A stretch of DNA of 11,938 nucleotides from Flavobacterium psychrophilum (GTDB lineage Bacteria; Bacteroidota; Bacteroidia; Flavobacteriales; Flavobacteriaceae), in contig CAMBHH010000104.1 in the NCBI GenBank assembly GCA_945866505.1, forward strand, positions 1 through 11,938, in the 5' to 3' direction. The position numbers and the translations under genes are program-made. This document shows, one piece after another, positions 5,344-11,938 of the stretch. The notes beneath the pieces are model-generated. The model ran no database searches and was not told the DNA's origin. It saw only the letters and a list, made by a program, of their open reading frames with translations. How positions within the stretch are numbered: position 1 is the stretch's first letter; every line of letters begins with the position of its first letter.

Positions 5344-6294
5344 TCATTTACTTTCTAAATACCTTAAAACATTCTTTTCAATTCGGTCATAAATATTGGA
5401 AACATCCGCTTTTACAAACTTTTCACCTAAGATATTTTCATATAATTCAATGTATCTTTCAGAAACGGTTTCGATATATTCGTCGGTCATATTCGGGATT
5501 TGTTGCCCTTCTTGACCTTGAAAACCATTTTCGATCAACCAACGACGCACAAACTCTTTCGACAATTGTTTTTGCTCTTCTCCCCTATCTTGTCTTTCCT
5601 GATAGCCTTCCGAATAGAAATAACGAGAAGAATCTGGAGTGTGAATCTCGTCAATCAAAACAATAACACCGTCTTTAGTTTTACCAAATTCATATTTAGT
5701 GTCCACCAAAATCAATCCGCGACTGGCAGCAATTTCTGTTCCTCTTTGAAACAAAGCTCTGGTGTATTTTTCTAGAACTAAATAATCTTCTTCCGAAACA
5801 ATTCCTTTTGACAGAATATCTTCGCGTGAAATATCTTCGTCGTGTGAACCGTTATCAGCTTTGGTGGTTGGTGTAATTATAGGTGTTGGAAATTTATCGT
5901 TTTCTTTCAATCCTTCTGCCATTGTTACTCCACAAATAGTTCTTTTGCCAAGAGCGTATTCACGAGCTGCGTGACCTGAAACATAGCCACGAATTACCAT
6001 TTCTACTTTAAATGGTTCGCATAAATGACCAACGGCCACGTTTGGGTCTGGGGTGGCGATTAACCAATTCGGAACAATATCTTGAGTCAGTTCCATAAAC
6101 TTGGTGGCGATTTGATTCAGAATTTGTCCTTTATATGGAATTCCTTTTGGCAAAACCACATCAAAAGCCGAAAGCCTATCGGTGGCAACCATAACCAAAA
6201 GTTCATCATTGATATTATAAACTTCCCTTACTTTGCCGCGGTAAACTGATTTCTGATTGGGGAAATTGAAGTTTGTAGTTGTTATTGTGTTCAT
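5344..6294 (-). CDS. purC: Phosphoribosylaminoimidazole-succinocarboxamide synthase (SAICAR synthase)
   Basis: PurC is a cytoplasmic enzyme of de novo purine synthesis; it joins CAIR and L-aspartate using ATP to give SAICAR. The 316-aa product from the ATG at 6294 is the long single-domain form. Visible family motifs are YRGKVREVY with the following ATDRLSAFD near the N-terminus (ATP-binding region), RGYVSGH at 102-108, [12 protein letters not shown] at 145-156, DTKYEFG at 198-204 and [12 protein letters not shown] at 215-226. The open frame extends upstream to 6360, but a full promoter match lies at 6319-6350, so those extra 22 codons would precede the transcription start; 6294 is chosen. 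The gene stands alone rather than in a pur operon, converging on DUF1801 with a shared terminator and lying 87 bases downstream of the S9 peptidase gene. Confidence 0.96.
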   Translation of the reverse strand: MNTITTTNFNFPNQKSVYRGKVREVYNINDELLVMVATDRLSAFDVVLPKGIPYKGQILNQIATKFMELTQDIVPNWLIATPDPNVAVGHLCEPFKVEMVIRGYVSGHAAREYALGKRTICGVTMAEGLKENDKFPTPIITPTTKADNGSHDEDISREDILSKGIVSEEDYLVLEKYTRALFQRGTEIAASRGLILVDTKYEFGKTKDGVIVLIDEIHTPDSSRYFYSEGYQERQDRGEEQKQLSKEFVRRWLIENGFQGQEGQQIPNMTDEYIETVSERYIELYENILGEKFVKADVSNIYDRIEKNVLRYLESK

Positions 6295-6318
6295 TGTCTT
6301 AGCTAGTTGTTGTTGCTG

Positions 6319-6350
6319 CAAAAATAGGTTGTTTCCGAGAGATACACAAA
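6319..6350 (-). promoter_or_regulatory. purC promoter (TTTG-N20-TATTTTTG)
   Basis: On the minus strand TTTG (6350-6347) and TATTTTTG (6326-6319) are separated by 20 bases, matching the Bacteroidota sigma-factor consensus TTTG-N19-21-TAnnTTTG. The box lies 24 bases upstream of the ATG at 6294, giving a short leader, and rules against the longer reading frame from 6360. Confidence 0.75.
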
Positions 6351-6381
6351 ATTGTTCCAATATATATCTTCTCTAAAACAG

Positions 6382-8730
6382 TTACTTTTTTAAAAGTGTC
6401 GAGTTAAATAAATTCAAGATTCGGCTGTATTCATCAACCCAGGAATAGGTTTCAGTGAAACCGTGATTTTCAACCGGAAAAACAGCCAATTCCCAATTTT
6501 TCTTGCCCAATTCAATAAAACGCTGCGACAAACGAACGACATCTTTGTATTCAACATTATTATCGACCATTCCGTGCAGCATCAGCAATTTGCCTTCCAA
6601 ATTATTAGCATAATAAATTGGGGAGCTTTTTTTGTAGGCATCTGGATCTGTTTCCGGGAAATTAAGAATATTGCCGGTATAACCGTGATTGTAATGGGCC
6701 CAATCCGTTACGGAACGTAAAGCAGCTCCAGAGGCAAATTCTTTTGGAGCAGTAAACAAAGCCATCAGAGTAATAAAACCACCATAAGATCCGCCATAAA
6801 TACCAACTCGATTGGTATCAATTCCGTAATTATCGACCAAATATTTCTTGCCATCCAGCTGATCCGATAAATCTTTTCCTCCCATAAAACGATAAATTCC
6901 AGTTCTAAAATCACGTCCGTAGCCTTCGCTTGCCCTGTAATCAATATCTAAAACGGTGTAACCCAAATCAACCAATAAATTATGAAACATATATTCCCTA
7001 TGGTATCTGCTCCAATAATTATGGGCGTTTTGCAAATATCCTGCACCGTGAACAAAAAGCACCGCAGCTTTGTTCGAATTTTCTGTTTTTGGTTTGTACA
7101 ATCGCGCATAAACCGTGGTTCCATCTTGAGATTTAAAAGTAACTACTTCAGGCTCAAGCCAAGGATATGCCTTGAAACTTTCGGTGGTAGAAAAAGTAAT
7201 TTGCTGCAGTGTGGTGTTCTTTTTATTATCGGCTAAATACAATTCCCAAGGTTTGTTTTTATAGGAATAACGGACTACTAATGTACTTTCATCTGGAGAC
7301 AAGGTTACTTCGTGAGCACCATCTTTTGTTAAAATAGGTTCCAAAACCGCATTGGAAATAGAAAGCCTATAGAAATTTCTGTTTCCGGGATGTGTCGTGT
7401 TGGTAGCCAAATAAAATGTTTTTTTGTCTTTGGACAAAGTCACGTTTTTCACTTCCCAATTTCCTTTTGTAAGTTGTGTTTTCTTTTTTGTCTTTAAATT
7501 ATAAGTGTATAAATGAGAATATCCCGTTTCCTCGGATTGAAAATAGATGGTTGCGTTATCCCCAAGAAATCCAAGTGTTCCTATGCCAAAAGAATAGGAA
7601 GGAATCCCAGGTCCGCCTATCCAGGCTTCATCGTGCTGATGCTCAATTTCTTCGAAAGTCCCTTTTTCTAAATTAAAACTCACCAACCACCTATCTTTAT
7701 TGTCTTTGCTTCTAATTTCTGAAACCGCATAGGAACCGTCTTGATTGTAAATAGGTGCATTCACGACAATTAATTTATCCATTTTCTCCCGTTTTTTTAG
7801 TTTATCATACAATTCAAAATATTTTGGTTGATCCTGAATATGGCTCAAAGTCGAGAAATTCACATAGTAAACAGTGTCTTTTGCAATATTATAAATACCG
7901 AATTTTGTTGCCACAAGATTGCTTTCTGATACTTTCGCTTTTGTGTCTGGTGTTTTATTGTAACCGTCAGCTGTAATAAAAACTTCCATTTTTTCGTTTT
8001 TATCCTCTTTTTTTTCTGCCAAACCAAAGGTCGCAAAGTCACCTTTCGGACTTGCTTTTAGATTACCGAAAACGTATTTATCATAGAAATAGGGTTTTGG
8101 AAAATCTATTTTGATGCTTTTTGATTTTGCCTCCTTCCATTTTTTCTTCGTTTCTTGGTCTTTAATAAATTGAAATAATTCTTTTTGTTGAATATTCAAA
8201 AAAGAATCTTCATCAACCCCTTCTTTTGGAGCTTCTCCAGATTTAAAATTTGAAATTTGAATAACGGAACCTTCTTTTGCATTGTACTTGAAAAGATTTT
8301 TGTTTTGCTCAAAATATACTATTCCGTCTTCAAAACCCAGTTGTAGATTTGATATTGAACTGTTATTTTGGAATAGTTTTTTGGTGGTTTTGCTTTTTTT
8401 GGAATAGGAAAACAAAGCTCCTTGATTGATATAATAAACAAAATCGGAAGTCGGCGTTTGTTTAAAATCTAATTTTGAAAACGCACCCTCTGCAAGATTT
8501 GCAAGTTTAGGTTTTGTTTGGCCTTTTTCCCAATAATAGGTACTTGTGCCCACTTCGTTGTTTGGATTCCATTCAAAATAGACTTTTTTCCCATCCAATG
8601 ACCAATGTATGGTGTCTGGTTGCACTCCAATGAAGGCATCACCCTTCATAATTTCTTCTAATTTCAAATTTTGTCCTTGACTTACGGTTGAAAACACAAA
8701 ACAGCTAAGAACTACAAATAATTTATTCAT
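6382..8730 (-). CDS. Secreted S9 family peptidase (DPP IV / acylaminoacyl-peptidase type)
   Basis: This is a 782-aa serine exopeptidase-type protein of the prolyl oligopeptidase family, probably periplasmic or surface-exposed, that would clip short peptides taken up by the cell. Residues 1 to about 20 form a signal peptide (MNKLFVVLSCFVFSTVSQG) with cleavage near 19-20. Residues about 30-520 form the DPP IV-like beta-propeller that limits access to the active site. The alpha/beta-hydrolase domain from about 530 to 780 carries the catalytic triad: S648 in GGSYGG, D723 in MVDNN and H756 in ENHGF. The stretch AAVLFVHGAGYLQ at 555-567 supplies the usual oxyanion-side HG motif. The size is typical for the family. 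Substrate preference (proline at P1 or otherwise) cannot be read from the sequence. No C-terminal sorting domain is present. It has its own -7 box and lies downstream of the HAD gene with a 67-bp gap. Confidence 0.92.
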   Translation of the reverse strand: MNKLFVVLSCFVFSTVSQGQNLKLEEIMKGDAFIGVQPDTIHWSLDGKKVYFEWNPNNEVGTSTYYWEKGQTKPKLANLAEGAFSKLDFKQTPTSDFVYYINQGALFSYSKKSKTTKKLFQNNSSISNLQLGFEDGIVYFEQNKNLFKYNAKEGSVIQISNFKSGEAPKEGVDEDSFLNIQQKELFQFIKDQETKKKWKEAKSKSIKIDFPKPYFYDKYVFGNLKASPKGDFATFGLAEKKEDKNEKMEVFITADGYNKTPDTKAKVSESNLVATKFGIYNIAKDTVYYVNFSTLSHIQDQPKYFELYDKLKKREKMDKLIVVNAPIYNQDGSYAVSEIRSKDNKDRWLVSFNLEKGTFEEIEHQHDEAWIGGPGIPSYSFGIGTLGFLGDNATIYFQSEETGYSHLYTYNLKTKKKTQLTKGNWEVKNVTLSKDKKTFYLATNTTHPGNRNFYRLSISNAVLEPILTKDGAHEVTLSPDESTLVVRYSYKNKPWELYLADNKKNTTLQQITFSTTESFKAYPWLEPEVVTFKSQDGTTVYARLYKPKTENSNKAAVLFVHGAGYLQNAHNYWSRYHREYMFHNLLVDLGYTVLDIDYRASEGYGRDFRTGIYRFMGGKDLSDQLDGKKYLVDNYGIDTNRVGIYGGSYGGFITLMALFTAPKEFASGAALRSVTDWAHYNHGYTGNILNFPETDPDAYKKSSPIYYANNLEGKLLMLHGMVDNNVEYKDVVRLSQRFIELGKKNWELAVFPVENHGFTETYSWVDEYSRILNLFNSTLLKK

Positions 8731-8751
8731 TTATATTGGTTTATTTATCGA

Positions 8752-8759
8752 CAAAAATA
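8752..8759 (-). promoter_or_regulatory. S9 peptidase -7 promoter box (TATTTTTG)
   Basis: The minus strand reads TATTTTTG, a perfect TAnnTTTG match and the same octamer as at purC, 21 bases upstream of the ATG at 8730. There is no good TTTG 19-21 bases further upstream, so only half of the promoter is supported. Confidence 0.5.
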
Positions 8760-8797
8760 CACTTTGAACATTAATAATATTGATAAATAATTTATAA

Positions 8798-9631
8798 TTA
8801 TTTATCTGTGGGATTTTCAATGTTTATCACTTTTTTAAGCAAGTATTTTGCAACGCCGTCATTGTCATTCGAAGCAATTACTTCTAAATGTGAAAGTTTA
8901 TTTTTCAAACTTTCAACAGCATTGTCCATAATTAATCCTTTTCTGGCGGCAAAAAGCATCCCTTCATCATTGAAACCATCACCAAAAGAAATAGATTCCT
9001 CATAAGTATAGTTTTCTATATCCAAAATTTTTAAAACAGCAACGCTTTTATCTACAGACTTATCCATAAATTCCAAACAAAACGGAAGGCTAAAAGCAGA
9101 ATGAAATTCATCGGAATGGTCTTTCATAATTTCGTCTCTGAGTTCTAACAATTTATGATGATCGTTATGAGTGAAAAATAATTTTATAGCGCTCAAATCT
9201 TCAACCGTTTTAAAATCAACAATCTCAAACGGGTAATTCATCACGGTTTGAAAACTGTTCAGCTTTTTATTTTCCCTGTTGGTTTGCCAAACTTTTTCTT
9301 TGAACAAAACTGTCGTAAACTCAGGATCAATATCTAAATCCAAAATCGATTTTATAGCCTCACTTTTTATGTCAAACGAATAAATCAATTCTTTTGTAGG
9401 CGAATGAATCCGCGCTCCATTTGAAGTTACCAAATAGAAAGGACAACCCAAGTCTTCCAAAAGCGGCATTGCATCAAGATGATGACGACCGGTAGCCACG
9501 ATTATTAGATACTTTTCGTTGTGAAGTTGTTGAAAAACAGTTCTGGTGTAATCGGAAATTTGGTGTTCGTTGTTGAGTAATGTCCCGTCTAAATCACTAA
9601 TTATTACTTTAAATCTTTCTTTTATACTCAT
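8798..9631 (-). CDS. Cof-type HAD-superfamily phosphatase (HAD-IIB)
   Basis: This 277-aa cytoplasmic hydrolase probably dephosphorylates small phosphorylated metabolites such as sugar phosphates or nucleotides; the exact substrate is not readable. HAD motifs, numbered from the chosen start: motif I SDLDGTLL with nucleophile D13 and acid/base D15; motif II VATGR with T47; motif III K195 within SVDKSVAV; and motif IV GDGFNDEGM with D218 and D222 for magnesium. The long insert between motifs II and III is the IIB cap domain of the Cof family. The frame opens at 9658, but the ATG at 9631 (MSIKERFK) is preferred. It has GGAG seven bases upstream, and a TAAGTTTG promoter box overlaps the longer start. 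The gene precedes the S9 peptidase in the same direction. Confidence 0.92.
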   Translation of the reverse strand: MSIKERFKVIISDLDGTLLNNEHQISDYTRTVFQQLHNEKYLIIVATGRHHLDAMPLLEDLGCPFYLVTSNGARIHSPTKELIYSFDIKSEAIKSILDLDIDPEFTTVLFKEKVWQTNRENKKLNSFQTVMNYPFEIVDFKTVEDLSAIKLFFTHNDHHKLLELRDEIMKDHSDEFHSAFSLPFCLEFMDKSVDKSVAVLKILDIENYTYEESISFGDGFNDEGMLFAARKGLIMDNAVESLKNKLSHLEVIASNDNDGVAKYLLKKVINIENPTDK

Positions 9632-9638
9632 TTTAAAT

Positions 9639-9663
9639 CTCCGTTTTAAGAATGGCAAACTTA
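9639..9663 (-). promoter_or_regulatory. HAD gene promoter box (TAAGTTTG) and GGAG ribosome-binding site
   Basis: On the minus strand TAAGTTTG (9663-9656) matches TAnnTTTG, and GGAG (9642-9639) lies seven bases before the ATG at 9631. A Shine-Dalgarno is unusual among the genes of this window. Together they fix the start at 9631 rather than 9658. Confidence 0.6.
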
Positions 9664-9766
9664 TTCTATTCTGAAGAGATTAGCTAAGGAAAAGGTTAAA
9701 AGCATTTCGATAAATATATTAACGTCAATTTTTCAGGACCCAAATACTCTAAAAAAAATCTTTACC

Positions 9767-9837
9767 ACAAATTAAACAAATTTTCACAAATTTCATAAAA
9801 GTTAAAACGAAAATCAGTGCTAATTTGTACAATTTGT
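9767..9837. repeat. Imperfect inverted repeat downstream of phoH (ACAAATT/AATTTGT)
   Basis: ACAAATTAAACAAATT (9767-9782) and AATTTGTACAATTTGT (9822-9837) are inverted copies differing at two positions, with another ACAAATT near 9786-9792 in the 39-base interval. This is the only structure seen in the 210-base gap between the HAD and phoH genes. The arms could fold in the phoH 3' region, though without a T-run it is not a classic terminator. It might be one copy of a dispersed AATTTGT-rich intergenic repeat; that is a guess. Confidence 0.4.
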
Positions 9838-9868
9838 AGCTAAAAGTCTTATTTGTTTTGGCAAAAAT

Positions 9869-10819
9869 CTAATCGTGATTCTCAATCTGCTTGTATGCAT
9901 CAATCACTTTTTTGACCAATCGATGGCGAACAATATCTTTGTCGTCGAGATAGATGATTCCTATTCCTTCTACATCTTTCAGAACCAAGATAGCTTCTTT
10001 CAACCCCGAAATCGTTCGACGAGGCAAATCGACTTGACCGGGATCTCCAGTAATCATAAACTTGGCGTTTTTCCCCATACGCGTCAGGAACATTTTCATT
10101 TGCGAATGAGTGGTATTTTGGGCTTCATCCAGAATTACAAAGGCATTGTCTAAAGTTCTTCCTCGCATAAATGCCAAAGGAGCAATTTGGATAATTCCCT
10201 TCAAAATATAATCTTCCAACTTCTCGTTGGGCAACATATCGCGCAAAGCATCGTAAAGAGGTTGCATGTACGGATCCAGTTTTTCCTTCATATCCCCCGG
10301 GAGAAAACCCAGATTTTCACCAGCTTCGACCGCGGGACGAGTTAGAATTATTCGTTTGACTTGTTTTTCTTTCAAGGCTTTTACGGCCATAGCAACACCA
10401 GTGTAGGTTTTCCCAGTTCCTGCTGGACCAACGGCAAAAACCATATCGTTTTTAGCCATCGTATCGACCAACAATTGCTGATTGGGTGTCATCGCTTTGA
10501 TGATTTTTCCGCCCACACCGTGTACCAAAATTTTGTCGTGACCAAATGCTTTAGCGTCATCCTGTATAGTACTTTGCAGCACACGTTCAATTACATTATC
10601 GTCGATGTTGTTGTAACGGGTAAAATGCAGCATCAAACGGTTGAAGCGGTTTTCAAACTCATCTAAGACTTCTTTTTCACCAAAAGCCTTCAGCGTAGTT
10701 CCTCGGGCTACAATTTTCAATTTGGGATAATACTTTTTAATCATTTCAAGATGAGTGTCTTGAGTACCCCAAAAATCTTTTGGAGCAATGTCTATGAGCT
10801 CGATGATTCGTTCGTTCAA
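9869..10819 (-). CDS. PhoH family P-loop ATPase (TTG start)
   Basis: PhoH-like proteins are cytoplasmic ATPases related to the N-terminal part of superfamily 1 helicases, linked to RNA metabolism and phosphate or stress response; the precise role is not settled. The 316-aa product has a small N-terminal domain (to about 105) containing the KIVARG...LKAFGEKE element typical of PhoH/YbeZ. The ATPase domain shows Walker A GPAGTGKT at 131-138, TRPAVEAGE at 160-168, Walker B FVILDEAQNT (D231, E232), and GDPGQVDLP at 258-266. The start codon is TTG at 10819. The first ATG in frame would be M26, which would remove conserved N-terminal sequence, and an in-frame TAA lies just upstream, so TTG is the best start. 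The gene begins 20 bases after the membrane-protein gene and is likely co-transcribed with it. Confidence 0.95.
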   Translation of the reverse strand: MNERIIELIDIAPKDFWGTQDTHLEMIKKYYPKLKIVARGTTLKAFGEKEVLDEFENRFNRLMLHFTRYNNIDDNVIERVLQSTIQDDAKAFGHDKILVHGVGGKIIKAMTPNQQLLVDTMAKNDMVFAVGPAGTGKTYTGVAMAVKALKEKQVKRIILTRPAVEAGENLGFLPGDMKEKLDPYMQPLYDALRDMLPNEKLEDYILKGIIQIAPLAFMRGRTLDNAFVILDEAQNTTHSQMKMFLTRMGKNAKFMITGDPGQVDLPRRTISGLKEAILVLKDVEGIGIIYLDDKDIVRHRLVKKVIDAYKQIENHD

Positions 10820-10839
10820 AAGCAGTAGTTTTTAAGTTA

Positions 10840-11343
10840 TTAATTTAAGGTAAATCGCAAGCCAATTCCATTCGAATTGGTAATTAAATCTAGTTTTGGT
10901 TTATTGTATCCAGTAGCAGATTGATTATTATATTCAGTAACTACATTTCTAATTTTTTTGGAAAAACCTATTTTGACAGGAATAGCAATTACCACTGCAG
11001 CTAATCCAACAAAAGTTAATGCAGAAGGATAATTTCTCTCGGATTTTATTGAATTTCCAGTAACGGTAGTGTTTCCATCAGAAAAAACTCCACTCAATAA
11101 ATCAGCTAAAATTAATGTTGAACCTCCAATAAGCAGCACATTTCCAGCCGTTTTTTTGGATCTACCAGCATTATAATCCGCTAATAATTTTTGATTGTCT
11201 TTTAATAATTCCCTAACTAGGTCAGGGGAAATTTGTTGGTTTTCAGAATTTAAAATAGTTCCGTTAGACTTGTACCCTAATTTTTGAGAATGAGATTGTA
11301 AAATGCAAAAGAAAAGCAAGAGAGTAAACAATGATTTAATCAT
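10840..11343 (-). CDS. Hypothetical signal-peptide membrane protein
   Basis: This 167-aa protein has no recognised family. Residues 1-20 form a clear signal peptide (MIKSLFTLLLFFCILQSHSQ) ending before KLGYKS. A short polar, lysine-rich helical region (about 38-65) follows, then two hydrophobic segments at about 66-87 (GNVLLIGGSTLILADLLSGV) and 107-127 (SALTFVGLAAVVIAIPVKIGF), separated by a Thr/Asn-rich loop. The C-terminus ends GLRFTLN, a beta-strand with a terminal aromatic pattern seen in many Bacteroidota envelope proteins. It is therefore probably in the cell envelope with two membrane-spanning helices. It lies directly upstream of phoH (20-base gap, same strand) and diverges from the SAM hydroxide adenosyltransferase gene. 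Co-transcription with phoH does not by itself indicate a shared function. Confidence 0.8.
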   Translation of the reverse strand: MIKSLFTLLLFFCILQSHSQKLGYKSNGTILNSENQQISPDLVRELLKDNQKLLADYNAGRSKKTAGNVLLIGGSTLILADLLSGVFSDGNTTVTGNSIKSERNYPSALTFVGLAAVVIAIPVKIGFSKKIRNVVTEYNNQSATGYNKPKLDLITNSNGIGLRFTLN

Positions 11344-11402
11344 ACAGGGTTTATTTTAAATTCAAAATGTAAAATTCTAATTAATAAAAGCCTAAAATAC
11401 TT

Positions 11403-11410
11403 TAGCTTTG
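11403..11410 (+). promoter_or_regulatory. Candidate -7 box (TAGCTTTG) for the SAM hydroxide adenosyltransferase gene
   Basis: TAGCTTTG fits TAnnTTTG on the plus strand, 58 bases upstream of the ATG at 11469, in the 125-base divergent gap. No matching -33 TTTG is seen at the expected distance, so this is tentative. I see no equally good box for the leftward gene. Confidence 0.35.
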
Positions 11411-11468
11411 CATTTCTCAAATTTAATGAGTTTTAGCTTGCATTCGCATTTTATTTATAAACAATTTT

Positions 11469-11938
11469 ATGTCAATAATTACCCTTACCACCGATTACGG
11501 CTTGAAAGACCACTTTGTTGGCGCTTTGAAAGGGAAAATTTTATCGGAGTATTCCGAGGCGACTATTATTGATATTTCACACTACATCGACGCATTCAAC
11601 ACTGTAGAAGCTAGTTACATTATGGGAGCTGCGTATTCCAGTTTTCCAAAAGGTACTGTGCATCTTATTGGCGTGGATATGGAAATCAACAAAGAAAACC
11701 AACATTTAGTAATGCAATGGAACGATCATTATTTTATTGCCGCTGATAATGGTATTTTAAGTATGCTTTCGCAAAAAATTGTTCCCCAAAAAATAGTTAC
11801 TATCAACATTCACGATCGCTTGCCGAGTGATGCTAACGATTTGGATGTTTTCGTCAAAGTCGCTTGTCACGTTGCCAAAGGCGGTTTGCTGAATGTGATT
11901 GGCAAAGAAATAAAAACCATCAAACAAGTCACCGAATT
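11469..11938 (+). CDS. SAM hydroxide adenosyltransferase / DUF62 family protein (partial, 3' end outside window)
   Basis: Members of this family, related to fluorinase and chlorinase, use water or hydroxide to split S-adenosylmethionine into adenosine and methionine. From the ATG at 11469, 156 codons are visible of roughly 270-280 expected, so the N-terminal domain is nearly complete and the C-terminal domain is missing. Family features are the opening ITLTTDYGLKDHFVGALKG (TDfG..D..vG..KG pattern with D9), IIDISHYIDAFN at 33-44, GTVHLIGVD ending at D70, and FIAADNGILS at 89-98. By eye, the conserved Arg and His of the archaeal catalytic triad look replaced (near N77 and N123). The hydrolase activity of this version is therefore uncertain. 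It is divergent from the membrane-protein/phoH pair. Confidence 0.88.
   Translation, partial: MSIITLTTDYGLKDHFVGALKGKILSEYSEATIIDISHYIDAFNTVEASYIMGAAYSSFPKGTVHLIGVDMEINKENQHLVMQWNDHYFIAADNGILSMLSQKIVPQKIVTINIHDRLPSDANDLDVFVKVACHVAKGGLLNVIGKEIKTIKQVTE

Noticed and set aside
6295..6360. 22-codon N-terminal extension of purC
   Set aside because: A full TTTG-N20-TATTTTTG promoter lies within it, so the longer start would be upstream of transcription initiation; the family begins near residue 23.
6930..7236. Overlapping plus-strand ORFs of 68 and 84 aa
   Set aside because: Both are antisense to the catalytic domain of the S9 peptidase and have no recognisable features.

Overview
The window looks like a chromosomal segment of a Flavobacterium-type member of the Bacteroidota. 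It is AT-rich, most start codons lack a Shine-Dalgarno sequence, several genes are preceded by the Bacteroidota -7 promoter box TAnnTTTG, and the proteins read like flavobacterial versions of their families. This assignment is inference from sequence character; no search was run.

Positions 1 to about 4795 hold one end of a Mu-like transposable prophage. Reading leftward on the minus strand are a 66-aa early regulator in the Ner position, a 39-aa micro-ORF, a 702-aa MuA-like DDE transposase and a MuB-like AAA+ ATPase that runs off the left edge. Divergent from them on the plus strand is a 247-aa repressor with an N-terminal helix-turn-helix region and a C-terminal S24 (LexA/CI-type) domain. 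The 72-bp divergent gap carries a perfect -7 box for the early operon, covered by three direct copies of ATATAGAAA. This is the layout of the Mu c / ner / A / B switch, reversed relative to the window. The rest of the phage lies to the left, outside the window.

Positions 4224-4844 contain no convincing gene. They hold the repressor terminator, a 12-bp tandem repeat, a minus-strand hairpin terminator, a CTACCA/TGGTAG palindrome, and two copies of CGACCTTTTTTAT that may be transposase-binding sites. A TACA tetranucleotide at 4792-4795 is the best candidate for the phage-host junction, just upstream of a DUF1801 gene.

Positions 4845-11938 are host chromosome: a DUF1801 protein (+), then on the minus strand purC (SAICAR synthase), a secreted S9/DPP-IV-type peptidase, a Cof-type HAD phosphatase, a PhoH-family ATPase with a TTG start codon, and a small signal-peptide membrane protein. 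A partial SAM hydroxide adenosyltransferase (DUF62) diverges at the right edge. DUF1801 and purC converge on a strong shared terminator whose loop contains the DUF1801 stop codon. purC, the peptidase and the HAD gene each have their own TAnnTTTG box, so they are probably separate transcription units. phoH lies 20 nt behind the membrane-protein gene and is probably co-transcribed with it.
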